NCBI GenBank assembly: GCA_004321925.1
Contig: SCQH01000071.1
Location: 1 to 58,432, forward strand
Direction of reading: 5' to 3'
DNA length: 58,432 nt
Source of the DNA: Nitrospirota bacterium
GTDB taxonomy: Bacteria > Nitrospirota > Thermodesulfovibrionia > Thermodesulfovibrionales > UBA6898
Shown here: positions 1 through 7,675 of the stretch, piece by piece
How positions within the stretch are numbered: the first letter of the stretch is position 1
How the letters are laid out: every line of letters starts with the position of its first letter
Notes under the pieces: model-generated
Databases searched by the model: none
What the model was told of the DNA's origin: nothing
Seen by the model: the letters and a program-made list of their open reading frames with translations, nothing else
Position numbers and translations under genes: made by a program

Positions 1-2
1 AT

Positions 3-803
3 GAAAAGGACGGACGGCCTGGACATGAACCGTTTGTCGAAACGACGGTCAGGCGATACAGCGGCTCCATCAGGGTGCTGCGGAAGAAATTCGAACTTCT
101 GCGGCGGGAGCCGAAGACCCTCAGGAGGCAGAAAGACGGAGATGATATCGACCTCGATGCAATGGTCGACGCACTGTCGGACATCCGTGCCGGGCTCCCT
201 CCCTCAGAAAACCTCCTGACACGATACGACAGGCAGGAACGCAATATAGCCGTCCTTTTCCTTCTCGACATGAGCGGATCGACCAAGGGATGGATCAACG
301 AGGCAGAAAAGGAGGCGCTTGTCATGATGGCAGAGGCGCTTGAGGCCCTCGGGGACCGCTACGCCATATTCGGGTTCTCCGGCATGAAAAGAAGCAATTG
401 TGAATTTTTCCGCATCAAGGGCTTCGATGAACCGTATGGCGACGCCGTCAAAAAGCGGATCAGCGGGATAGAACCGAAGGACTATACGAGGATGGGGCCG
501 GCCATCCGTCATGCGGGAGGCATCTTGAGAGAGGTCGAGGCCCGGACGAAACTCCTTATCACCCTCAGCGACGGCAGGCCCGAGGACTACGATGACTATA
601 AAGGGCAGTATGCTATCGAGGACACGCGGAAGGCCCTGATCGAAGCAAAGGAGCGGGGCCTTCACCCCTTCTGCATAACCATAGACAGGGACGCAGGGGA
701 ATACCTCGGGCATATGTACGGGGAGTCGAATTTTATCATGATCGACGATGTCAGAAAACTGCCGGTGAAGATCACCGAGATCTACCGGAGGCTCACCACA
801 TAG
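3..803 (+). CDS. NorD-like VWA-domain protein (5' end missing)
   Basis: C-terminal part of a von Willebrand factor A protein; the frame is open from the first bases of the window, so the true start lies upstream. The MIDAS metal site DMSGS begins near base 267, and a second acidic cluster (LSDGRPEDYDDY) lies near base 560. The ending, with its RGLHPFCITID and YGESNFIMIDD stretches, resembles NorD/CbbO-type proteins. By family knowledge these work with a MoxR-type AAA+ ATPase (NorQ/CbbQ) to mature metalloenzymes such as nitric oxide reductase or Rubisco. The ATPase partner, if present, would lie left of the window. An internal GTG at 75 gives a shorter reading, but coding similarity continues upstream of it (the PFVET and YSGSIRVL stretches). 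Confidence 0.85.
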   Translation, partial: EKDGRPGHEPFVETTVRRYSGSIRVLRKKFELLRREPKTLRRQKDGDDIDLDAMVDALSDIRAGLPPSENLLTRYDRQERNIAVLFLLDMSGSTKGWINEAEKEALVMMAEALEALGDRYAIFGFSGMKRSNCEFFRIKGFDEPYGDAVKKRISGIEPKDYTRMGPAIRHAGGILREVEARTKLLITLSDGRPEDYDDYKGQYAIEDTRKALIEAKERGLHPFCITIDRDAGEYLGHMYGESNFIMIDDVRKLPVKITEIYRRLTT

Positions 804-830
804 CGTTTCCCCGTGGCGTTATGCGGCCTG

Positions 831-1985
831 TCACTTCGGGACTATCCGGTATATCTTATCGTCTCCCGGCTTCGGACTGCCCCTGCCGTCCCGGTTATTA
901 CTGAGGAAATAGAGCGCCCCGTCCGGACCTTCGACCACATCCCGAAGCCTGCCGTATTTCCCTGCCGCGCCGTCCGTTGAGAACCACCGTTCTATACGCG
1001 TTACCTTTCCCTGGTCCTTCTCCAGCCTTATGCGGATGAGCGCCTGACTCCTCAGTGTAGCCACAAAGAGGTCGCCCTTGAGGTGTTTAAGAAGGTCCCC
1101 GCTGTAAAAAGTAATGCCTGACGGAGGTGTCGTATTCTTCCAGACGACCAGGGGATCGATATACTGCATCAGTCCCGGGGCCCCGATGACCATTGGCCAG
1201 CCATAATTGCCTCCCCGGACTATGCCGTTGATCTCGTCGTTTGCAAAATGGCCGAACTCCCCTGACGGGCCGTGCTCTGATGCGAAGAGCCTGCCGGTCA
1301 AGGGCTGCCAGCCCAGCCCCTGAGGGTTTCTGTGACCATATGAATATATTGGTGACCCTTTAAAGGGGTTATCCGGAGGGATCCCCCCTTCCGGGTCGAG
1401 CCTCAGGATCTTGCCTCCCAGGGATGACAGGTCCTGAGCAAGTCCGGACCGGAATATCTCTCCGGTCGTGATATACAGCATATTGTCCCGCCCGAATGAG
1501 ATCCTTCCGCCGTTGTGGTTGCTCCCCCCGGGGATACTATCGATGATGACCTTATCAAAACTGCCGGTGTCGCCGTTATCTTTCAGCCGTATAACCCTGT
1601 TGTAGAGCATGCCGTCTTTCTGATACGTATGCATTGCATAGAGATATGGCTTAGAGCCTGACCCGGAGCCGGCTGTCAGTCCCATGAGTCCGCCTTCTCC
1701 GATATGGGCTGCGTCCAGGACCGCATACGGTCTGCTCTGCAACTTTCCATCTTTTATCAGCCTGATGACGCCTTTTCGTTCAGTCACCAGCGCCCGGCCC
1801 CCGGGCAGAAAGAGCAGCGACCAGGGGATATCGAGATCTTTAATCCAGACCTCAACCCTGACCCCGTCGCCGTCAGGGAGAAATATATCCTCCTGAGCCT
1901 GAGGGACCTTCCCCACGGTCTGCGTGCATGCCGCAGGCACGGAATAAAGAAGGATGAGGACCATCATTACCGGAAATATCTTCAT
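831..1985 (-). CDS. PQQ-dependent sugar dehydrogenase (YliI-like), secreted
   Basis: About 384 residues, a six-bladed beta-propeller glucose/sorbosone dehydrogenase-type protein. Visible family features are the SNHNGGRISFG block, the GHRNPQGLGW block and the EHGPSGEFGHFANDEIN block that shape the PQQ/Ca site in soluble aldose sugar dehydrogenases. The start at 1985 is preferred over an upstream ATG at 2069: it is preceded by AGAGG seven bases upstream and opens a signal peptide (MKIFPVMMVLILLYSVPAACT). The Cys after PAA might be lipidated, but the lipobox is poor, so a periplasmic protein is likelier. It probably oxidises sugars at the periplasmic face. No electron acceptor gene is adjacent. 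A second, longer family member lies at 9203. Confidence 0.85.
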   Translation of the reverse strand: MKIFPVMMVLILLYSVPAACTQTVGKVPQAQEDIFLPDGDGVRVEVWIKDLDIPWSLLFLPGGRALVTERKGVIRLIKDGKLQSRPYAVLDAAHIGEGGLMGLTAGSGSGSKPYLYAMHTYQKDGMLYNRVIRLKDNGDTGSFDKVIIDSIPGGSNHNGGRISFGRDNMLYITTGEIFRSGLAQDLSSLGGKILRLDPEGGIPPDNPFKGSPIYSYGHRNPQGLGWQPLTGRLFASEHGPSGEFGHFANDEINGIVRGGNYGWPMVIGAPGLMQYIDPLVVWKNTTPPSGITFYSGDLLKHLKGDLFVATLRSQALIRIRLEKDQGKVTRIERWFSTDGAAGKYGRLRDVVEGPDGALYFLSNNRDGRGSPKPGDDKIYRIVPK

Positions 1986-2119
1986 ATCGCTGCCTCTTTC
2001 AAGGCTGTCCTGCAGACCTGCCCTGATTGAAGTATACAATACCGGCTTGGGGCTGACAAGACCGCTCACGCGGGGAATATTTTCTATGTGCAGGTCTCAT
2101 GCTGAGTGCGCCCGGATAT

Positions 2120-2128
2120 TGGTATAAT
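2120..2128 (+). promoter_or_regulatory. Extended -10 promoter for the DUF1499 gene
   Basis: TGGTATAAT fits an extended -10 element (TGn plus TATAAT) 21 bases before the ATG of the DUF1499 gene. No good -35 hexamer is visible, which extended -10 promoters tolerate. Confidence 0.4.
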
Positions 2129-2148
2129 GGGAAGGTGGAGAATGTCAG

Positions 2149-2934
2149 ATGAGATCCCGGGGCGGCAGCGCCGGAGCGAAGAATGGTGCGACGAAGCCAA
2201 AAAATAAGGCATCTCTGATCAGCAGGGGAGGTTTTATTATTGCACTGATTGCGGGGCTTGCTGCACTCCTGTCGGGACCCTGCACAAGCCATGGGCTCTG
2301 GGACTACCGGACCGGCATCTCGGTGCTGCGGTGGGCTGCTTACGGCGGGATCACCGCCGCGGTCCTGTCACTGATCGGGCTCATCTCATCGCTGCGCATT
2401 GTTATTGTCCGGGGCATTCTCTGGGCCCTCATGGGGGTTGTCATCGGCGGTCTTGTCGCGGGCCTTATGCTTTACTGGAAACAGGTTGCGGAAAGCGTCC
2501 CGAGGATCCACGACATCACGACCGACACTGAAGACCCGCCGCGGTTCGTCGCAATCCTGAGGCTGCATACGGGTAATGAAAATTCGGCGGTGTATGGGGG
2601 AAAGGATGTGGCCTCTTTGCAGAGGAAGGCATATCCGGACATCGTTCCGCTCATGCTCCCTCTTCCTCCGGACCAGGTCTTCGACAGGGCCCTGGCCGTC
2701 GCACGGCAACTGGGATGGCAGATCATTGACACCGACAAAGTCGCGGGCCGCATTGAAGCGGTTGATACGACTTTCTGGTTTGGTTTTAAGGATGATATCG
2801 TGATAAGGCTCAGCCGGCATACTACAGGGAGTCGGGTCGATATCCGGTCCGAATCGCGCGTCGGTCTGGGTGACCTCGGGAAGAATGCCGAAAGGATACG
2901 GAAATTCCTTAGGAAGATGAAGAAGGAGAGATGA
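2149..2934 (+). CDS. DUF1499 domain membrane protein
   Basis: 261 residues. A basic N-terminus is followed by three hydrophobic segments (about residues 27-47, 61-84 and 87-110), then a soluble DUF1499 domain (about 125-261) with the family's VFDRALAVARQLGW and FGFKDDIVIRL stretches. The domain's function is unknown; the topology places it on one face of the inner membrane. The gene stands alone between a divergent sugar dehydrogenase and a downstream basic protein gene with its own promoter. Confidence 0.8.
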   Translation: MRSRGGSAGAKNGATKPKNKASLISRGGFIIALIAGLAALLSGPCTSHGLWDYRTGISVLRWAAYGGITAAVLSLIGLISSLRIVIVRGILWALMGVVIGGLVAGLMLYWKQVAESVPRIHDITTDTEDPPRFVAILRLHTGNENSAVYGGKDVASLQRKAYPDIVPLMLPLPPDQVFDRALAVARQLGWQIIDTDKVAGRIEAVDTTFWFGFKDDIVIRLSRHTTGSRVDIRSESRVGLGDLGKNAERIRKFLRKMKKER

Positions 2935-2983
2935 GTAAAAATAGTGCCGGGGGAATACTGACCATGTGCTGCTTGAGAGATTT

Positions 2984-2992
2984 TGATATACT
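2984..2992 (+). promoter_or_regulatory. Extended -10 promoter for the Lys/Ala-rich Cys-tail protein
   Basis: TGATATACT matches an extended -10 element about 50 bases before the ATG at 3042. No convincing -35 box is seen. Confidence 0.35.
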
Positions 2993-3041
2993 GTATGTAT
3001 TAACCGCTGATCGGGCGGAATAAAAAGGAGGAATAAAGATA

Positions 3042-3344
3042 ATGGCAAGTCCGAAGAAGGCAGCTGCAAAAAAACCTGCAGCCAAGAAGGCGGCAGCTAA
3101 AGTAACGACAAAGAAGAAAGCTGTTGCAAAGAAGGCGGTGGCAAAGAAGGCGGTGGCAAAGAAGGCGGTGGCAAAGAAAACAGCTGTTGTGAAGCCGGCT
3201 ATCAAGAAAGGCAGCAAACTCGCCTGCCAGCTCTGCGGTTTCGCCATTACGGTGGACAATACCTGCGGCTGCATGGAAGAAGCTCACTTCATCTGTTGTG
3301 AAACGCCGATGAAGCTCAGGAAGCCCGCGGCAAAAAAGAAATAA
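3042..3344 (+). CDS. Histone H1-like Lys/Ala-rich protein with Cys-rich C-terminal knuckle
   Basis: 100 residues in two unlike halves. Residues 1-60 are almost entirely Lys, Ala, Val and Pro, with four tandem KKAVA units (about 25-45), like the tails of bacterial histone H1-like nucleoid proteins. Residues 61-92 hold six cysteines (62, 65, 75, 77, 85, 86) and a His in the order CxxCG, CGC, H, CC, resembling a small zinc ribbon or rubredoxin-like knuckle. A strong AAGGAGG site precedes the ATG. Inference: the tail binds nucleic acid or another polyanion and the knuckle binds Zn or Fe. I do not recognise a characterised homolog. The repeat is encoded by a 15-bp minisatellite that could change copy number. 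Confidence 0.8.
   Translation: MASPKKAAAKKPAAKKAAAKVTTKKKAVAKKAVAKKAVAKKAVAKKTAVVKPAIKKGSKLACQLCGFAITVDNTCGCMEEAHFICCETPMKLRKPAAKKK
3126..3179 (+). repeat. 15-bp in-frame minisatellite
   Basis: Three identical 15-base units (GCAAAGAAGGCGGTG) plus a partial fourth, inside the basic protein gene. Each unit adds five residues (Ala-Lys-Lys-Ala-Val in register), so slippage would change tail length without breaking the frame. Confidence 0.9.
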
Positions 3345-3357
3345 ACCCTGATCCATA

Positions 3358-3395
3358 AGCAGGCTGCGTGCAGCGGACCGCAGCCTGCTGTTTAA
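3358..3395. terminator. Bidirectional terminator between convergent genes
   Basis: A perfect 11-bp stem (AGCAGGCTGCG at 3358-3368 with 3379-3389) around a 10-base loop, followed by TTT then AAAA. It lies between the basic protein gene and the convergent pirin gene and could serve both strands. Confidence 0.7.
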
Positions 3396-3410
3396 AACAG
3401 TCTGCCCGTC

Positions 3411-4319
3411 TCAGCCCCGGTGTTTGATGAAGGTGCCCTTCTCAAACTCCTCAAAGGCTTTCTGCAGTTCCTCCTGGGTATTCATGACAATCGGCCCGTA
3501 CCACGCAACCGGTTCCCCTATCGGCCTGCCCGATACCAGCAGAAATCGCACGGGCGAATCCTCAGCCTTGATCCTTATCTCATCTCCCCGGCGTTCATAC
3601 TGGATGAGAGATTCGGGGCCGAACAGACAGTCTCGCTTGAAGTCGAAATAATTATCGCCTATCACTTCATGGGCATAGGGATTGCGTTCTTCATCAAAGA
3701 ATGCCTTTCCGTCTATGACATAGACGAAGGCGGTATGATCGCCGGCAACCGGGTGGATGAAGGTAACGCCCGCCGGCAATGAGACGTCAATATATTCGGG
3801 GTCGGTGACGATATCCTGAACAGGTCCGGTCACACCCTCGACAGTGCCGCAGATGACCTTGACCTTTGCCCCGGACGAAAGTCTCTTCTCCGGGATCTCT
3901 TTATTCGTCAGGCCGCGGTAACGCGGGTCCATCATCTTATCCCGTGCCGGCAGATTGGCCCAGAGCTGAAATCCCCAGAGGAGCTTGTCCCTGCCCCCTT
4001 TCGGCATCTCCTGATGGACAATGCCGCTCCCTGCTGTCATCCACTGCACATCTCCGGGAGAGATGATCCCCTTATTTCCCATGCTGTCGCCGTGCTCAAC
4101 CGTGCCGTGCAGCACATAGGTGATCGTCTCGATCCCGCGGTGCGGGTGCCAGGGAAACCCTGCAAGGTAATGCGCCGGGACATCGGAATGGAAATCGTCA
4201 AGCAGCAGGAAGGGGTCGAGCTGAGGGACCTGGTTGTAGCCAAAACCACGCTTGAGATGGACCCCGGCCCCTTCGATCGTCGGCTTGCTCTTCCATACCT
4301 TCATTATCTTTCTCGACAT
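3411..4319 (-). CDS. Pirin family protein
   Basis: 302 residues, a bicupin of the pirin/YhhW type. The N-terminal cupin has the metal-ligand motif HPHRG near residue 57 and the second ligand pair in IVHQEMP near 100, matching the His-His-His-Glu set of iron-binding pirins. Bacterial pirins include quercetin 2,3-dioxygenases and redox-sensing proteins; substrate and partner cannot be read from sequence. The ATG at 4319 is preceded by a GGAGGGAGC site. The gene is monocistronic between convergent neighbours. Confidence 0.9.
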   Translation of the reverse strand: MSRKIMKVWKSKPTIEGAGVHLKRGFGYNQVPQLDPFLLLDDFHSDVPAHYLAGFPWHPHRGIETITYVLHGTVEHGDSMGNKGIISPGDVQWMTAGSGIVHQEMPKGGRDKLLWGFQLWANLPARDKMMDPRYRGLTNKEIPEKRLSSGAKVKVICGTVEGVTGPVQDIVTDPEYIDVSLPAGVTFIHPVAGDHTAFVYVIDGKAFFDEERNPYAHEVIGDNYFDFKRDCLFGPESLIQYERRGDEIRIKAEDSPVRFLLVSGRPIGEPVAWYGPIVMNTQEELQKAFEEFEKGTFIKHRG

Positions 4320-4427
4320 GGTCAGCTCCCTCCTTCAGAATTATGTTCTTTTGAGATTGACAGCCCGGAACTCATCTTCTCATGTTTTTATTTTACCTCA
4401 TTGTTCAGCTGAATCATGAATGACAGG

Positions 4428-4874
4428 CTATCTCAGTCCGAGCCTGCTCAGCATAAGGCCTGCATACCTGTTCAGAAAATGGCCGCGGGGAATAAAGGAG
4501 AAAACAGGCAGCTTCCTCATGCCAATGCGTTGCAGGAGTTCACTGATCTCAGGGTCTGCACCAACCGACAGACCCTTTCTGAGCACATCAAGGCAATCGG
4601 TCTTGCGGTCGACCTTCAGGTAGATCTTCCCGAGGTTCAGATAGTGCTGCGGGTTGGCGGGATCCTGATCGATAGCTTCACGGCAAAGACTTTCAGCTTC
4701 TGATATCCTGCCTCTCTCTGTCGCAATGCAGAGACCAAGGTATGACTGCACCTCAGGGCTCTTTTTTATGGCGTATGCCTTTTCAAAGCACGCGAGAGCC
4801 GCAAGGGAATTGTTTTCCCTCAGCAGGGTCTTCCCTTTCCGGAGCAGTCCGTCTGAACCCGAAGCAGCATCCAT
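4428..4874 (-). CDS. TPR repeat protein
   Basis: 148 residues with about three tetratricopeptide helical hairpins (AALACFEKAYAIKKSP, AESLCREAIDQDPANPQHYLNLGKIYL, CLDVLRKGLSVGADP). No signal peptide or membrane segment is visible, so it is probably a cytoplasmic protein-binding scaffold. The basic C-terminus (FIPRGHFLNRYAGLMLSRLGLR) is outside the repeats. Partner unknown. Confidence 0.75.
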   Translation of the reverse strand: MDAASGSDGLLRKGKTLLRENNSLAALACFEKAYAIKKSPEVQSYLGLCIATERGRISEAESLCREAIDQDPANPQHYLNLGKIYLKVDRKTDCLDVLRKGLSVGADPEISELLQRIGMRKLPVFSFIPRGHFLNRYAGLMLSRLGLR

Positions 4875-5040
4875 AGTAGTTCTATTATAGAGCCAGAAGC
4901 CTCAGCATGCCATCACATTTTTATCCCGGCTGCACCTTTCCTCGGCATATCCAACGGTCCGGAGGAGGGACTTGGCAAATATACGATGACCTGTGCTTCT
5001 TCGGCAACTGACCACAGTCAGGTCATGCTATTCTTAAAGG

Positions 5041-5985
5041 ATGACCATGTCCTTACGACGTATTCTTCTGAGCGCCCTCTTTCTGTGCGCTCTGCCGCTG
5101 CCTGCCGCGGCAGATGCCGGGATGCTCACCGTGGGGGATGCACAGGCAACGGTCCGGTTCGATGCCCCTCTTCAGACTGCGGCAATGGAGGTCCTGCGGA
5201 TATACCCGGCTGTCCGCTCGGAACTGCTGGTAGACCTGGGATGGGAAACATCATTTAAGCCTGAAATAGTTCTGGTGAAAGACCACGCCTCTTTCAAAAA
5301 GGTCTCGGGCAGTGATCTGGTCACTGCCCTGGCGATCCCCGGTGAAGATCTCATCGTGATCGACTACTCGAAGATGGGCGGTCACCCCTTCACCCTGGAG
5401 GTGACGCTGAAGCATGAGCTCTGCCATCTTGAGCTGCATCATGGCATTTCTGACGGGGGGCTCCCGCGATGGTTTAATGAAGGCATATGCCAGTGGGTCA
5501 CCGGTGGTTTTGACGAGATCATAAGCGACGGAAGCCGCTCCGGCCTGAGAGAGGCCGTCCTTTCGAAACGGCTTGTCAGCATTGACGGCCTTTCGTCCGC
5601 ATTTCGTTCTGACGGCAAGGGCCTACTCCTTGCCTATGAGGAAAGCAGGAGCATCATCAACTTCATAAAGAGGAAGTTCGGCGTTGAGGGTCTCCGGAAG
5701 ATCCTGGAGCAGATGCGAAGCGGGAGAGATCTTGAAAGCGCTTTCCGCAACAGCCTCGCGATCCCTCTGGATGAACTTGAGGAGCAGTGGCGGGCCTCCC
5801 TTTCCCCCGGCAATGCCTGGCTTTTCTATCTCCGCGACAACCTCTACGAGATGCTTTTCGTGGCTGCCGCCCTGCTGACGATATGCGGCTTTTTCAGGGT
5901 CCTGAAGAAGAAGAGAGAATATAAGGATGACGAAGACGAGGGTGAAGGCGGGGAGGGGGAAGAAGAAGACAGGGAAGGGGATTGA
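5041..5985 (+). CDS. Membrane-anchored gluzincin-type protease (peptidase MA-like)
   Basis: 314 residues. An N-terminal signal peptide (about 1-25) is followed by an extracytoplasmic domain with the zinc motif HELCHLELHH near residue 129, and then WFNEGICQWV, which supplies the third ligand Glu in peptidase MA-type gluzincins. A single membrane helix (about 265-286, MLFVAAALLTICGFF) precedes a basic stop-transfer and an extremely acidic tail (about 20 of the last 25 residues Asp, Glu or Gly). The catalytic domain is therefore outside and the acidic tail inside. Substrate unknown. No obvious operon partner. Confidence 0.8.
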   Translation: MTMSLRRILLSALFLCALPLPAAADAGMLTVGDAQATVRFDAPLQTAAMEVLRIYPAVRSELLVDLGWETSFKPEIVLVKDHASFKKVSGSDLVTALAIPGEDLIVIDYSKMGGHPFTLEVTLKHELCHLELHHGISDGGLPRWFNEGICQWVTGGFDEIISDGSRSGLREAVLSKRLVSIDGLSSAFRSDGKGLLLAYEESRSIINFIKRKFGVEGLRKILEQMRSGRDLESAFRNSLAIPLDELEEQWRASLSPGNAWLFYLRDNLYEMLFVAAALLTICGFFRVLKKKREYKDDEDEGEGGEGEEEDREGD

Positions 5986-6116
5986 GGAGATGTCAAAGTA
6001 ATACAAACAATAATTCTTGTCTTTACCCGGCAGAACGTACTAACATTGATAATTCATTTGCGGGAGGGGATTACGCAGAGTCTTTGCTGCAGCACTGTAG
6101 CAGATCTGCTTGAATC

Positions 6117-6503
6117 ATGGAAATCATTATTGAATTTATATGCAGTTTTTTTGGTGATTTTCTCCTGCAGGTCGTCGCGGAATTAGTTATTGAATTCGGC
6201 CTGCAGCGCCTTTCGGAGGAACCTGAAAAATGTAAGCCGTTCATTTCCTTTGTCGGCTACGGCCTGCTAGGGCTGGCTGCCGGAGGGTTGAGCCTTTATG
6301 TCTTCCCTCATCCGTTCGTCCGCAGTGCGAGGTTTCATGGAATCAGCCTGATAATTTCTCCTCTATTTACGGGGCTTGCCATGTCAGGAATGGGTAATCT
6401 CAGAAGGCGGCAGGGGAAGCTTGTCTTGAGAATTGATTCTTTCATCTACGGCTTTATCTTCGCATTCGGAATGTCCCTTATCCGGTTCCTCTACACGAGA
6501 TGA
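6117..6503 (+). CDS. Small hypothetical membrane protein
   Basis: 128 residues with about four hydrophobic segments (residues 1-25, 43-62, 73-93 and 104-125). Residues 26-37 are charged (LQRLSEEPEKCK). I do not recognise the family. The ATG at 6117 lacks a strong Shine-Dalgarno site; the upstream GGGAGGGG at 6061 is too far. The reading frame is supported by the regular amphipathic layout rather than by similarity. Confidence 0.55.
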   Translation: MEIIIEFICSFFGDFLLQVVAELVIEFGLQRLSEEPEKCKPFISFVGYGLLGLAAGGLSLYVFPHPFVRSARFHGISLIISPLFTGLAMSGMGNLRRRQGKLVLRIDSFIYGFIFAFGMSLIRFLYTR

Positions 6504-6557
6504 TCGGAACAACTCTCCCGGGGACCTCCTTTTTTTCTTCGGCAACCAACGCCGGGG

Positions 6558-6585
6558 TTGCATCATCTCCTGATTAAGGTATAAT
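6558..6585 (+). promoter_or_regulatory. Sigma-70 promoter for the small lipoprotein gene
   Basis: TTGCAT and TATAAT separated by 16 bases, about 60 bases before the ATG at 6645. Confidence 0.55.
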
Positions 6586-6644
6586 CTGCAGAGGGAATCA
6601 AAAAGGCACCGGCTGCTGTTGAGAACTACCTTGGGGAGGGCATC

Positions 6645-7013
6645 ATGAAGAGTCATATGCAGGTACCGGCGATGATACTGGTGACGGCACTCTTATTTCT
6701 TCCTCTGTTTCTGTCGTCCTGTGCTGACCGCGACGCACCCCCTCCGGAAGTGGTGCAAAAGCTCCTCGCCGGTCATTTTGAGGCACGGGGATTCAAGGTT
6801 GTTTCTCTCGATCTGGGGGAGATCGAGGGTGCACCTCTTGCGCAGAAAACATATGGGAAGAAAAGGGCGTTTTACGTTACGGTGAAGCGGCTTGTGCTGG
6901 AAGAAAAAGGACAACAGACAACGCGCGAAAACGGCGTGGTCACCGTCAGACAAAAAGCAGGGGCTGCCAACGAATGGGAGATCGAACGGATGCCCCTGGA
7001 GCTTGCGCCCTAG
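6645..7013 (+). CDS. Small lipoprotein of unknown function
   Basis: 122 residues. The signal peptide ends in a good lipobox (LSSC, Cys near residue 26), so the mature protein is lipid-anchored and about 97 residues long. The body holds one compact domain with alternating charged beta-like stretches (FYVTVKRLVLEEK, GVVTVRQKAG). No family recognised. It is driven by its own TTGCAT/TATAAT promoter and ends 13 bases from the convergent DsrC-like gene. An in-frame ATG at 6657 is an alternative start. Confidence 0.7.
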   Translation: MKSHMQVPAMILVTALLFLPLFLSSCADRDAPPPEVVQKLLAGHFEARGFKVVSLDLGEIEGAPLAQKTYGKKRAFYVTVKRLVLEEKGQQTTRENGVVTVRQKAGAANEWEIERMPLELAP

Positions 7014-7026
7014 TTAAGCGGACCTT

Positions 7027-7371
7027 TCAGAAACCGAGGGGCTCCCATTTTCTGAACATATTCACTTCATCTCCCGGATTCGGAAGGCCGGCGATCTTCC
7101 AGGCAATGACCGGCTCTATGAACTTTTCGGTCACACAGTTCTTCGGCTGACCGACATTTTTGCATACAAAGCGCAGGATGGGGAAAAAATTGTATTCCTT
7201 ATAGTAGCTGCGCATGAACTTCAGGATGTCCATCTTGTCGCTGGTCAGTTCCCCGGCGCCTTCTCTTTCAGCAAGAGCCCTGGCGACGGTTTCATTCCAG
7301 TCCTCGTCATGAACGAGATAGCCCTCATCATCCAGGGTGATCGTGAGACCCGCATATTCAATTATGGGCAT
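7027..7371 (-). CDS. DsrC/TusE-family protein lacking both redox cysteines
   Basis: 114 residues. The family is clear from the N-terminal LDDEGYLVHDEDWNETVA block and the C-terminal KIAGLPNPGD stretch. In true DsrC, a conserved Cys sits just before KIAGLP and a second is the penultimate residue. Here Trp replaces the first, and the C-terminus is extended (GDEVNMFRKWEPLGF) with no Cys. Two other cysteines (in FVCKNVG and KNCVTE) are not at the canonical places. It therefore cannot form the DsrC trisulfide as known, and more likely belongs to the cysteine-poor regulatory DsrC homologs (sometimes called RspA). No dsrAB or tus genes are in the window. Confidence 0.8.
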   Translation of the reverse strand: MPIIEYAGLTITLDDEGYLVHDEDWNETVARALAEREGAGELTSDKMDILKFMRSYYKEYNFFPILRFVCKNVGQPKNCVTEKFIEPVIAWKIAGLPNPGDEVNMFRKWEPLGF

Positions 7372-7387
7372 TATGCGGACCTGCAGA

Positions 7388-7585
7388 CTACCGGGCGATC
7401 TTCTTCTTGACCGCCTTTACTGCTGCGGAGGTCTTCTTGGCTACGGTCTTCTTGGCTGCCGTGACCTGCTTTACCACCTTCTTCGCCACTTTTTTCTCGA
7501 CCTTCTCCGCCTTTTTTACAGCCTTCTTCACAACCTTCTTTACCGCTTTCTCTACTTTCTGTTTCACTGTCTTCTTTCCGAACAT
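7388..7585 (-). CDS. Histone H1-like Lys/Ala/Val-rich protein
   Basis: 65 residues, predominantly Lys, Val and Ala, in KKVVKKAVKKAEKVEKK-type repeats; no cysteine and no membrane segment. The composition matches histone H1-like nucleoid proteins, although long amphipathic helices are also compatible. A GAGGAGGG site lies just before the ATG. It is 16 bases upstream of the DsrC-like gene on the same strand, so the two are probably co-transcribed. Function is inferred from composition only. Confidence 0.7.
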   Translation of the reverse strand: MFGKKTVKQKVEKAVKKVVKKAVKKAEKVEKKVAKKVVKQVTAAKKTVAKKTSAAVKAVKKKIAR

Positions 7586-7675
7586 TTTCCCTCCTCAAAT
7601 ATATCGTTATCGCGGATGCAAAGCACCGCTCCCGGATACTAACTGGTATCCCCGACCGATGTCAATGCATCGGAA

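Noticed and set aside
1-219. Plus-strand frame starting at base 1
   Set aside because: It overlaps the NorD-like frame, which is open from base 3 and carries the VWA motifs; the frame from base 1 shows no domain.
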